This document shows, one piece after another, positions 9,201-15,664 of a DNA stretch of 50,976 nucleotides. Position 1 is the stretch's first letter, and every line of letters begins with the position of its first letter. Source of the DNA: Planctomycetota bacterium (GTDB taxonomy: Bacteria > Planctomycetota > OFTM77); the NCBI GenBank assembly GCA_029260795.1, contig JAJDCO010000073.1:1-50976 (forward strand). The letters are read 5' to 3'. The position numbers and the translations under genes were made by a program. The notes beneath the pieces are model-generated. The model saw only the letters and a list, made by a program, of their open reading frames with translations, was not told the origin of the DNA and made no database searches.

Positions 9201-10801
9201 CGCAGCTCACCCTCCCAGCGCTCACCGTCGCGCTCGACGAAGATCTCACCCCCTTCGATGGCATCGTTCGGCGAGAGCGAGAGCCGAAGATCCTGAGGAA
9301 CCTCGGGGCCGACGTGGAGGATGCCGACGTCGCCCGCGCGGATGTCGAGCGTTCCCGTCGTGGTCGGGTCGAGTGCCGTGCGCAGGAGCTTCTGTCGACT
9401 GGAGAGTGCGATGCCGAGAGCGCCGCCGGCGAGGAGGAGCAGTACGGCCGCGATCGAGAGCAAGGCGTGGATGCGGCGTCGCTGAGCCAAGAATCGGTCG
9501 AGCTCTCGCTGGACGACGCTCGCGTTCTCGTAGCGTTGCCCGGGGTCGTATTCGAGGCACCGGAGCACGATGCGCTCGAGGTTGCGAGGGACGACGGGAG
9601 CGAGGCGACGGAGGGGGGGGATGCGGTCGATGCGCTCGAGGTTGTCGAGCATGTTGGCGTCGACGGAAGGGCTCGAAGCGGTCGAGCCTCGGGAGGCGGC
9701 GGCGGAACCAGAGCCGGTGCCGGTGCCGCCGTTGGAGGCGCGCGCTTTCGCGGTGGTCGATCGAGGCGTGCGACGAGTTCTCGATCGGTCGCTGGTGCGG
9801 ATCTTGAGCGGGTTCTGCCGGGCGAGGAGCTCGTACGCGATCAGGCCGAAGCTGAAGACGTCTGAGCGGAAGTCCATCGGCTCGTGGAGGATCTGCTCGG
9901 GAGGCGCGTAGTTGGTCGACATGATGCGCGACGCGTCGTCGAGCGGCGTTTGACCGCTCTGCGGATCGATCTGCGTCGCGATGCCAAAGTCGATGATGCG
10001 CGGCGTGAACCCACCCCCGGGCTGAGGCTGGAGTAGGATGTTGTCCGGTTTGAGATCCCGGTGGACGATCCCCGCATGGTGCATCGCCTGGAGCCCGGAG
10101 GCGATCTGACGCAGCAGCTCGGTGTCGGCGCGAATCTGGCGCCGTCGGCCTGCACTCGCGCCTTCCTCACGTCGTCGATAGATGTAGTGGCGCAGGCTCT
10201 GGCCCGGGACGAAGTCCATCACCAGGTAGAGATAGCCATCCGAGGTCTCGTCGAAGTTGTAAACCCGCACGACGTTCGAGTGCTGGATCTTGGCGAGGAG
10301 GAGCTCGGCGTCCTGAAAGATCTGGCGAAAGCGGCTTCGCTTGGCGATCTCGGGTCGGATGAACTTGATAGCGACCTCGAGGTCGTTCAGGTTCGTGTCG
10401 ACGGCGCGATAGACCATGCCCATGCCGCCGACCGAGAGGCGCTCGAGGATCCGATAGCGCCCCTCGAGCAGCTCGCCCTGGAAGGGATCTTCGATGTCTT
10501 GGGAGCCGAGTGCGGCGGTCGAGGGGGCGGTTCCACTGGCGCGAGTGGCAGTCGGCGCGTTGCGCGTGGCGTCCCCGGCTTCGAGGGTGGCGGTGCCGGT
10601 GGGGTCGTCATTGAAGTCGCCCCCGTAGTGCATGACCGTGATGTCGGGCAGCTCGTCGGGTGCGATCGGCTCGTCGGGCTCGTGAGTCTCGGCGGTCGAG
10701 CGGGGCGCGATCGCGATTGCGCGGACCAGGTCTTCGCCGTCGATCTTGCAGAAGAGTGAGGTGTCGTCGTACTCCCGCATGCACTTGGGGCAGCGCTTCA
10801 T
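6260..10801 (-). CDS. membrane Ser/Thr protein kinase with C-terminal formylglycine-enzyme-like domain
   Basis: The 1513 residues fall into five parts. A short zinc-ribbon-like N-terminus (CPKC...FCKIDG) is followed by a Hanks-type kinase at about 116-440 with Lys146 (VAIKF), Asp249 in HRDLKPDN and Asp271 of DFG. The kinase is interrupted by a low-complexity Ser/Thr/Gly/Arg insert at 337-382. One membrane helix lies at 446-466, then a long beta-sandwich-like extracytoplasmic region to about 1190. The end is a SUMF1/FGE-type domain at 1195-1510 (GPFTMGNGQ, ENEITNGQYRAFV, PVTGVSFLEAMAFSRWLG, LPNEREWEGAARR, NLAGNVSEW, YRGGSF, RGFRC). The two catalytic cysteines of true formylglycine-generating enzymes, expected after the RGGS motif, are absent, so this end may bind a ligand or do other non-haem-iron-type chemistry. 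It lies 48 bp after the phosphatase gene and has a GGGAG ribosome site. Confidence 0.9.
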   Translation of the reverse strand: MKRCPKCMREYDDTSLFCKIDGEDLVRAIAIAPRSTAETHEPDEPIAPDELPDITVMHYGGDFNDDPTGTATLEAGDATRNAPTATRASGTAPSTAALGSQDIEDPFQGELLEGRYRILERLSVGGMGMVYRAVDTNLNDLEVAIKFIRPEIAKRSRFRQIFQDAELLLAKIQHSNVVRVYNFDETSDGYLYLVMDFVPGQSLRHYIYRRREEGASAGRRRQIRADTELLRQIASGLQAMHHAGIVHRDLKPDNILLQPQPGGGFTPRIIDFGIATQIDPQSGQTPLDDASRIMSTNYAPPEQILHEPMDFRSDVFSFGLIAYELLARQNPLKIRTSDRSRTRRTPRSTTAKARASNGGTGTGSGSAAASRGSTASSPSVDANMLDNLERIDRIPPLRRLAPVVPRNLERIVLRCLEYDPGQRYENASVVQRELDRFLAQRRRIHALLSIAAVLLLLAGGALGIALSSRQKLLRTALDPTTTGTLDIRAGDVGILHVGPEVPQDLRLSLSPNDAIEGGEIFVERDGERWEGELRLRDLEARLPRRLLAELPDGEYTVYLRLEGSGRRPFTTSPRSLRLHKDSRPPTFTTGVEGLRTDVPHRWLTSSSGVPTLFVGSPRFQIQGEVEDANLKRLSLWDPSRNESIAVGSFTSDREDRLLFSLPVEDAANGNLELVAEDWAGNVTRLPIAIAVRTGRLPLELRLTGEGLPAEGLPLDRLEALGMIPVRGDYLTVTGDPAASEGIPLAEITATLAGSTFQANERDLEASPGAVRRRRLLRIPLEEVPMLESALLEIRARDALGREASAQLSVRPEIGPTLTLAGQDLHDEGPTVVARITGLDERLTLRAEGVLLRRDQVECRISIRSDGASRAITSYQTQIDETTALIEFSPGVLLPGTHQLQVTLNDELQQSVVLLGGRPVFLVVDPDPPEVSLGPAYSRAPEELVRTWQSRRETLADLRRELWILNATALEQEHTTLGITMSDVDLLRGWVVDVDRGRSHEFKNQRNEKGRLLLESPVSLFRQEDDASAVKFLDPDWIFEELRKERRETRLDIALEDGTGKRTTRHLLILVDKRAPRIEIASPTVQAPDEESAEWIVTDSRYQVAENAPLRLTFRLRDGETGLKSIRFNAGSPRPVEGAQYVFEEPVADTHLVAEVSDWAGNRSRLKLRVPRPPSQTLPWRLPASGEVVTFRLVRRGPFTMGNGQRLAESGQATLVNPFEAVGSETIPSRPEKEVVLENDLYLSENEITNGQYRAFVLAKGYENNEYWDLRWTVETADGPQTVDAATWITSSDFLTDIDLPKPGTVWLDPENRHHMFRAADGRPGPRAWRGDRWPEGESADHPVTGVSFLEAMAFSRWLGSLYQVADHMRLPNEREWEGAARRNPDGDPRRYVWGEQWTQERCHFSRPRKTLVTDYANEGGDVSATGLFNLAGNVSEWVIPYPAHYAPTERKAWFRGVYRGGSFDDLASSEASEVVQVYFTTFVHREADIRDRARTRGFRCLIPESQLPRELRN

Positions 10802-10849
10802 TCGGGCGCTCCCTCGGATCTCCGGCTGTGATCGCTACGGCCCACGCGC

Positions 10850-11950
10850 CTACTCCCGACGCAGCTGCTGGCGGGCGTCCTCGAGCAACGAGCTGCCGAT
10901 CTCCTCGTCACCATCGCGCAGGGCTTCGAGCGCGCGGTCGACGAGATCCCGGGCCTCGACGATTCGATTGGCTTGATCGTTGACGCGTCGGAGCTGGATC
11001 CAAAGCAAGAGTCCCAAGAGCGCCGCCAGAGCCCAAGCGATCCAGTCGACGAGCCGAGAGCGTTCCGAGGACAAGGGGGGCAACGTGAGCTCGGCCGAAG
11101 CCGCCTCGGCGCCGGCCTGCGCATTGGCGAGCGAGCGCTCGCCATGGACATGGACGAGCACGGCCGTGACGTTGTCTCCCTTGCCGCCCATGTTGTGGCT
11201 GGCCGAGCTGATCAACTTCTCCACCGCTTCGGGCAGCTCCGGGGTCTGCGCGACGATGCGCTGGATCTCCTCGTTGTGAACGAACTTCGTCAGCCCGTCT
11301 GTGCACAGCAGGATGCGATCGTCCGCTTCGAGGCCGATGGGGTAGATCTCGATGTCGAGCGGAGACATGACACCCATCGCCTGCGCGATGAAGTTCCCGC
11401 TCTCGGTGACCTGGTCCTTGGTGATGAGGAACAGCTCGCCGCGGCGAAGAAGGTAGGCGCGGCTGTCACCGACTTGCGCGACGAACATGTCGCGCCCCAG
11501 GAGTGCGGCCACCGTTGCGGTCGTGCCCTTGCGCTGCTGAAAGGGGACGTGGGCGTTGTCACCGTAGAGGGTCTCGCTGGCGCGATGCATGGCCTGGTCG
11601 AGACAACGCTGAACGCCGCCGGAGTCCAGCTCCGTCTCGGTGGCGAGCCGCCTTCGGTAATGCTTGAAGATCAAGCGCGTCGCGAGGCGAGAGGCGACGT
11701 CGCCTCCGGGGGCACCCCCGACGCCGTCCGCGACACCCAGGAGCGCTCCCCGGGGTCCATCGATCCATACGTGGGACTGCGGCTCCATGCTGCAGACGTC
11801 CCGAGAGAGATCGGCCACGAAGCAGTCGTCTTCGTTGCGCTGGCGTCCCACACCGATGTTGGACTCGCCGCAGACCTCGAGGAGGACCGGGACGTCGATC
11901 TCGCCCGAAGCGGGCTCACGGGCGCGGAGTTCGCTGGTCTTGCCGTTCAT
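10850..11950 (-). CDS. PP2C-family (PPM) Ser/Thr phosphatase with C-terminal membrane helix
   Basis: Metal-dependent protein phosphatase, the natural opponent of the kinase immediately downstream. The 366-residue protein has the PPM motifs GVGRQRNEDDCFVA, GVADGVGG (metal-binding Asp), GTTATVAALL, VGDSRAYLLR, LLCTDGLTKFV and GGKGDNVTAVLV. After the catalytic domain comes a linker, one membrane helix (about 300-320, WIAWALAALLGLLLWI) and a short charged tail with TPR-like character. This places the phosphatase domain on the cytoplasmic face, near the kinase domain. The 10802-10849 gap is only 48 bp, so the two genes are probably co-transcribed. Confidence 0.93.
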   Translation of the reverse strand: MNGKTSELRAREPASGEIDVPVLLEVCGESNIGVGRQRNEDDCFVADLSRDVCSMEPQSHVWIDGPRGALLGVADGVGGAPGGDVASRLATRLIFKHYRRRLATETELDSGGVQRCLDQAMHRASETLYGDNAHVPFQQRKGTTATVAALLGRDMFVAQVGDSRAYLLRRGELFLITKDQVTESGNFIAQAMGVMSPLDIEIYPIGLEADDRILLCTDGLTKFVHNEEIQRIVAQTPELPEAVEKLISSASHNMGGKGDNVTAVLVHVHGERSLANAQAGAEAASAELTLPPLSSERSRLVDWIAWALAALLGLLLWIQLRRVNDQANRIVEARDLVDRALEALRDGDEEIGSSLLEDARQQLRRE

Positions 11951-12190
11951 GTTCGCGCATGCGGAGAGAATCCGGGAGGAGCGATCCGCCGGTGGACGAC
12001 CCGAGCCAGGTCGGCGGCGCGCGTCGAATCGAGTCCCCGGCGAAGCTCTTCGCTGGGGTGCTCACCACCTCCCCGATCGAAGGCATCGGATCTGGAGGCG
12101 CCGTCGGTAAAGTGCATTCTATGGAATTCCGACAGGGCCCAGCAAAGAAAGGCCGGAAAGGCAGGTCGTACCCCAGAGGGAGAGTCTGAC

Positions 12191-13069
12191 TCAGCCCGCG
12201 ATGATCTCGAAGGTCTGGTCGCCAATCCGCATCCCGTCGCCGATGTCCAGCGAGACCTCTTCGCGAATCTCCACGAAGGTCCCGTTCGTACTGTGAAGAT
12301 CGGTCAGATAGAAGTCGTCCGACCGCTGATCGATCTGTGCGTGCGAGCGAGACAGGCGATTGTCGACGATCGTGATCGACGCGTCCTTACGACCGATCGT
12401 GCTGCGCGGCTGATCGATCATGTAGACGCTGCCATCCTCACCGTCCTCGAGGATGTTCACCAGGATGGCACTCCCAGCGCGGCTCGAACCTCCGAAGACA
12501 CGAGTGTCCTCGCTGCCGGCGCGAAGCCGGTCGTCGGTCGTCACTCGCTCGAAGCGGAAGAGCTGCTGTCCGAGCAAGAGGCGGTCACTCGACACGAGGC
12601 GATACTCCGCAGTCGGCCGCACTTTGAGAAACGTCCCGTTCCGGCTTCCCAAGTCCTCCAGGTAGGGCGTGCCGTCCCGAAAGTAGAGACGCGCGTGCCG
12701 CTTGGAGAGGAAGGGATCGGAGCCGAGCGGCAGCTGCTCGCAGCTCCGTCCGAGGATCACGTCCTCGCCCGTGAGGCGCAGCTCGATGCCCGGGGTGCCA
12801 TCGCGTCGAACTTGGCGAAGCACGAAGCGCGTTTGGACGGCGACGGGCTGGCCTGGCTCTTCGGAAGTCTGCGAACGCTCGGAGTCCTCGCGCTTCTCGC
12901 TCGAATCGCCGAACGGGTAGAACGGCTGCGTCTTCTCCTGCTCGGAGGGCGTCGGCGTGGGATCGGAGCCGTCATCGACGAGCGAGGTTCGACAGCGAAC
13001 GCAGAAGACGGCATCCGACTCATTGCGAAACTCGCAGGTCGGACACTTCTTCTTCGAGAACAATCCCAC
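12191..13069 (-). CDS. zinc-ribbon protein with two FHA domains
   Basis: A predicted phosphothreonine reader that would link kinase output to a partner. The 292-residue protein has an N-terminal four-Cys ribbon (Cys9, Cys12, Cys23, Cys26), a Glu/Ser-rich linker rich in Thr and Ser that could itself be phosphorylated, FHA domain 1 at about 98-175 (GR at 107, SKRH at 122, GSRNGT at 141) and FHA domain 2 at about 205-290 (GR at 226, SRSH at 240, STNGT at 260). The phosphopeptide-binding residues are present in both. The GTG at 13067-13069 is chosen because GGGAG lies six bases upstream and the ribbon then begins at residue 9; a longer open frame upstream has no support. The phosphatase gene starts 240 bp downstream. 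Confidence 0.9.
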   Translation of the reverse strand: MGLFSKKKCPTCEFRNESDAVFCVRCRTSLVDDGSDPTPTPSEQEKTQPFYPFGDSSEKREDSERSQTSEEPGQPVAVQTRFVLRQVRRDGTPGIELRLTGEDVILGRSCEQLPLGSDPFLSKRHARLYFRDGTPYLEDLGSRNGTFLKVRPTAEYRLVSSDRLLLGQQLFRFERVTTDDRLRAGSEDTRVFGGSSRAGSAILVNILEDGEDGSVYMIDQPRSTIGRKDASITIVDNRLSRSHAQIDQRSDDFYLTDLHSTNGTFVEIREEVSLDIGDGMRIGDQTFEIIAG

Positions 13070-13271
13070 TGCAGTCTCCCAGGATGGTCGAACCCCACGC
13101 GGGGGGGGCACACTCAGACCGGCTAGTCGCCGTCGGGACTCCCGGCGTAGGAACGCGGCCGCAAAGTGAGCTCGAGTTCCGACTCTACCACACTTCTTCG
13201 GCCGTGACCGAGCGCGGACTTGGAGGTAAACCGGCACCCCCAGCGCATCCTTCGGACGGGGCCTTTACGGG

Positions 13272-13299
13272 TTGAGGAGTTTTCGCCGCCCGCTATAAC
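13272..13299 (+). promoter_or_regulatory. sigma-70-like promoter for the pterin synthase gene
   Basis: TTGAGG at 13272-13277 and TATAAC at 13294-13299 are separated by 16 bases. A start near 13306 would give a leader of about 60 bases to the GTG at 13367. This is inferred from the consensus match only. The rest of 13070-13366 shows no gene. Confidence 0.5.
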
Positions 13300-13366
13300 G
13301 ACAGCTCTGGACTCGCACCTTTCGACTCGCTTTTCGCTTCCGCTCGACGACTCTCGAGGAGATCCC

Positions 13367-13777
13367 GTGGAGCTCATCTTGACCCATCGCTTCCACTTCG
13401 CGGCCTCCCATCGCCTCTTTGCGCCCGAGCTGTCGGAAGCCGAGAACGAGGCCATGTATGGAAAGTGCGCCTGGAAGAACGGCCATGGGCACAATTACGT
13501 TCTCGAGGTCTCCATTGCCGGGGTGCCGGACCCCGTGACGGGGTTCCTGCTGCCACCCGATGACTTGAAGGAGATCGTCGACGAATGGGTCGTTCGGGAG
13601 GTCGATCATCGTCACCTCAATCACGACGTCGACTTCCTTCGCGAAATCGTGCCCACGGCCGAGCTCCTGGCAAGACGATTCTACGAGCGCCTGCAGCCCC
13701 GCTTGCCCAGCCTGGTGCGCGTGACGCTCCACGAGACCCCCAAGAACGTCGCGGTGTACGGTCGACTCGGAGCCTGA
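13367..13777 (+). CDS. 6-pyruvoyl-tetrahydropterin synthase / QueD family protein
   Basis: Acts on 7,8-dihydroneopterin triphosphate, making either 6-pyruvoyl-tetrahydropterin (BH4-type pathway) or 6-carboxy-tetrahydropterin (queuosine pathway). The 136-residue protein has zinc ligands His15, His40 and His42, catalytic Cys34 and Glu123 (HETPKN). The Cys-to-His spacing is CAWKNGHGH, five residues between Cys and HGH. This is the spacing of eukaryote-type PTPS enzymes; bacterial QueD usually has three. The GTG at 13367 is chosen because GAGGAG lies seven bases upstream and the fold starts at once (LTHRFHFAASHRL). The open frame extends further upstream, but those residues do not look like this family. 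Confidence 0.88.
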   Translation: MELILTHRFHFAASHRLFAPELSEAENEAMYGKCAWKNGHGHNYVLEVSIAGVPDPVTGFLLPPDDLKEIVDEWVVREVDHRHLNHDVDFLREIVPTAELLARRFYERLQPRLPSLVRVTLHETPKNVAVYGRLGA

Positions 13778-13819
13778 GCTCACGGGCTCATCGCGCGGTC
13801 GCCGGCGGTCACGCAGCCC

Positions 13820-13858
13820 GAAAAAGAGAGAAGCGACTGCGGGTCATCGCAGTCGCTT
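13820..13858 (-). terminator. intrinsic terminator of tRNA-Phe
   Basis: A perfect 10-bp inverted repeat (AAGCGACTGC / GCAGTCGCTT, 13831-13840 and 13849-13858) with an eight-base loop. On the minus strand it is followed after a short CT stretch by five T residues (13821-13825). It begins 15 bases beyond the tRNA 3' end. It may also stop plus-strand transcripts from the pterin synthase gene, though there is no T-run on that side. Confidence 0.75.
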
Positions 13859-13873
13859 CGCGTTCGCGGTCGT

Positions 13874-13949
<76 letters not shown>

Positions 13950-13968
13950 GTGCTGGCGAACGCAGGAG

Positions 13969-13996
13969 ATTATGGGCCGGGCGTTTCGACAGTCAA
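13969..13996 (-). promoter_or_regulatory. promoter of tRNA-Phe overlapping the ribF stop codon
   Basis: On the minus strand, TTGACT (13991-13996) and CATAAT (13969-13974) are separated by 16 bases. Transcription would begin about 12 bases before the tRNA. The TGA of TTGACT is the ribF stop codon, so the tRNA promoter sits on the end of the preceding gene. Confidence 0.6.
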
Positions 13997-14964
13997 TCAA
14001 AAACCGATGGCCCCGGGGCACCATCCTGGAGGGCCCCGTCCACCAGGTTCGGATGCTGATCCCGGAAGGCTTGAAGGTCTTTTCGAATCTGCTCGACCAG
14101 CTCCGTTGCCGAGCCGAATCGACACTCGTCGCGGAGCTTGTTCAGAAAGGCGACCTCGAGCGAGCGTCCATAGAGGTCGCCTGAAAAGCTCAGCAAGTGG
14201 ACCTCGATGCGCTCTCCCGTCCCGTCGAAAGTCGGCCGGGTGCCGATGTTTGTCAAGGCCGGCCAGGAATGATGATCGAGGTGCGCAACGGTCGCATACA
14301 CGCCTCGCGGTGGGTGAAGATCTTGATGGGGCCGCAGGTTGGCGGTCGGGAACCCGAGCTCGCGTCCTCGGCGATCGCCCGGGACCACGTCGCCCCAGAT
14401 GGCGACCGGTCGATCGAGCATGGCGGCCGCCTCCACCAACGCACCTTTCTCGATCAAGGTGCGGATCAAGGTCGATGAGATCGTCTTCGCCCCGAGCCGC
14501 TCGGGCTCGACACGGACCATCTCGAGACCCGCGTCGAGGCAAGCTCGCTCCACGGCCTGCGGCTCGCGCCCGTCGCAGCCGAAGCGGGCATCGTGGCCGA
14601 GGACGAGCGTCTGAACGCCGAAGCGTGCGATGACCTGCTGCTCGATGAACTCTCGCGCCGTCCAGGTGCGGAGCCGGTCATCGAAGGCCAGCACCTCGAC
14701 CAGGTCCACGCCGAGCTGCTCGAAGAGCTTCAGACGCTGCTCGAGCGAAAGGATCGAGCGGGGCATCGATCCCGAGAGGACTGCCTGGGGATGCCGGTCG
14801 AAGGTCAGCAGCACACACTCGGATCGTCGAGAGTGTGCGAGCGACATCGCGCGGCGGATGACGCGTTGGTGCCCAAGGTGCACGCCGTCGAAGACGCCGA
14901 GCGTCGCCACGGGATCATGAAGCTCGGCGGCGGGGGCCGGATCGCCGGCAAGGATCCGCTTCAT
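13993..14964 (-). CDS. ribF: bifunctional riboflavin kinase / FAD synthetase
   Basis: Phosphorylates riboflavin to FMN and adenylates FMN to FAD in the cytoplasm. The 323-residue length is normal. The N-terminal nucleotidyltransferase domain has GVFDGVHLGHQRVI, LLTFDRHPQAVL and an ISSTLIR block. The C-terminal kinase domain has GRELGFPTANL, GVYATVAHL, NIGTRPTFDG, HLLSFSGDLYG and FLNKLRDECRF. The ATG at 14962-14964 overlaps the def stop by four bases (ATGA), so the two are translationally coupled. The stop codon lies 43 bases before tRNA-Phe. Confidence 0.96.
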   Translation of the reverse strand: MKRILAGDPAPAAELHDPVATLGVFDGVHLGHQRVIRRAMSLAHSRRSECVLLTFDRHPQAVLSGSMPRSILSLEQRLKLFEQLGVDLVEVLAFDDRLRTWTAREFIEQQVIARFGVQTLVLGHDARFGCDGREPQAVERACLDAGLEMVRVEPERLGAKTISSTLIRTLIEKGALVEAAAMLDRPVAIWGDVVPGDRRGRELGFPTANLRPHQDLHPPRGVYATVAHLDHHSWPALTNIGTRPTFDGTGERIEVHLLSFSGDLYGRSLEVAFLNKLRDECRFGSATELVEQIRKDLQAFRDQHPNLVDGALQDGAPGPSVFD

Positions 14965-15470
14965 GCATGCACCTTGCGGCGGTACTCCTCTTCGAGCTTG
15001 GCGAGCTTCTTCTTGTGGCGGAGTCGATCGGCGATCGTCATCCGCGTGTGGAACAAGACGCCCTCGAGATGGTCGTACTCGTGCTGCAGGATGATGGCGG
15101 GAAAGCCGCGGGCCGTGAATCGAACGGCACGACCTTCCAGATCGATCGCTTCCAGGTCGAGCTGATCGGCTCGCTCGATCTGAGCGTAGATTCCCGGAAA
15201 GCTCAGGCAGCCTTCTTCACCGGTCGCCTGCCCCTGGAGGTTTGAGATCGTCGGGTTGATGAGCACCTGGTCTTCGATACCGTCCTCGGGGTAGTGATAC
15301 ACGAGAACCCGCTTGCTCCAGCCTCCCTGCGGCGCGGCCAGGCCGACGCCTTTCTGGCGATGCATCAGCTCGAACATCTCCGCCACCTTTGCGCGGACCT
15401 CGTCGTCGATCTGCTCGAGGGGGTCGGCTTTGCGGCGCAGTATCGGATCGGGATAGAGGACGATGTCCAT
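14961..15470 (-). CDS. def: peptide deformylase
   Basis: Removes the N-formyl group from new proteins using a metal ion. The 169-residue protein has all three motifs: GVGLAAPQ (41-48), EGCLS with metal ligand Cys88, and HEYDH with His130, Glu131 and His134. The ATG at 15468-15470 is chosen because GAGGAAG lies eight bases upstream and the N-terminus (MDIVLYPDPILR) is typical of the family. A longer open frame upstream has a basic, Pro-rich composition and would run across the promoter. ribF overlaps its stop by four bases. Confidence 0.95.
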   Translation of the reverse strand: MDIVLYPDPILRRKADPLEQIDDEVRAKVAEMFELMHRQKGVGLAAPQGGWSKRVLVYHYPEDGIEDQVLINPTISNLQGQATGEEGCLSFPGIYAQIERADQLDLEAIDLEGRAVRFTARGFPAIILQHEYDHLEGVLFHTRMTIADRLRHKKKLAKLEEEYRRKVHA

Positions 15471-15540
15471 CGGTCGGTCTTCCTCGAGGCGTCGAATCGG
15501 CTGGTCGGCGGGTGGCCCGGGCGACACCCGACCGGGACGC

Positions 15541-15569
15541 AGTATAGCGAAGACATCGACACCGAGCAA
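15541..15569 (-). promoter_or_regulatory. promoter of the def-ribF operon
   Basis: On the minus strand, TTGCTC (15564-15569) and TATACT (15541-15546) are separated by 17 bases. The start site would be near 15534, giving a leader of about 64 bases to the def ATG. It lies back to back with the TPR gene promoter at 15577-15605. Confidence 0.45.
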
Positions 15570-15576
15570 CTTTTGA

Positions 15577-15605
15577 TTGACACCAAATGCTGCGCTAGAT
15601 AGGAT
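15577..15605 (+). promoter_or_regulatory. promoter of the TPR-protein gene
   Basis: TTGACA (15577-15582), a perfect -35 box, and TAGGAT (15600-15605) are separated by 17 bases. The predicted start near 15612 leaves about 50 bases before the ATG at 15665 but only about eight before the ATG at 15620. This is one reason for preferring the later start. Confidence 0.6.
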
Positions 15606-15664
15606 TTACGCCTCTTGGAATGGATGGAACCACGCAGCGCGCAGTCCTGGGAGGCACGCCGTCG

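Noticed and set aside
10973..13126. A 717-residue open frame on the plus strand
   Set aside because: Antisense to the PP2C and FHA genes, which have full motif sets.
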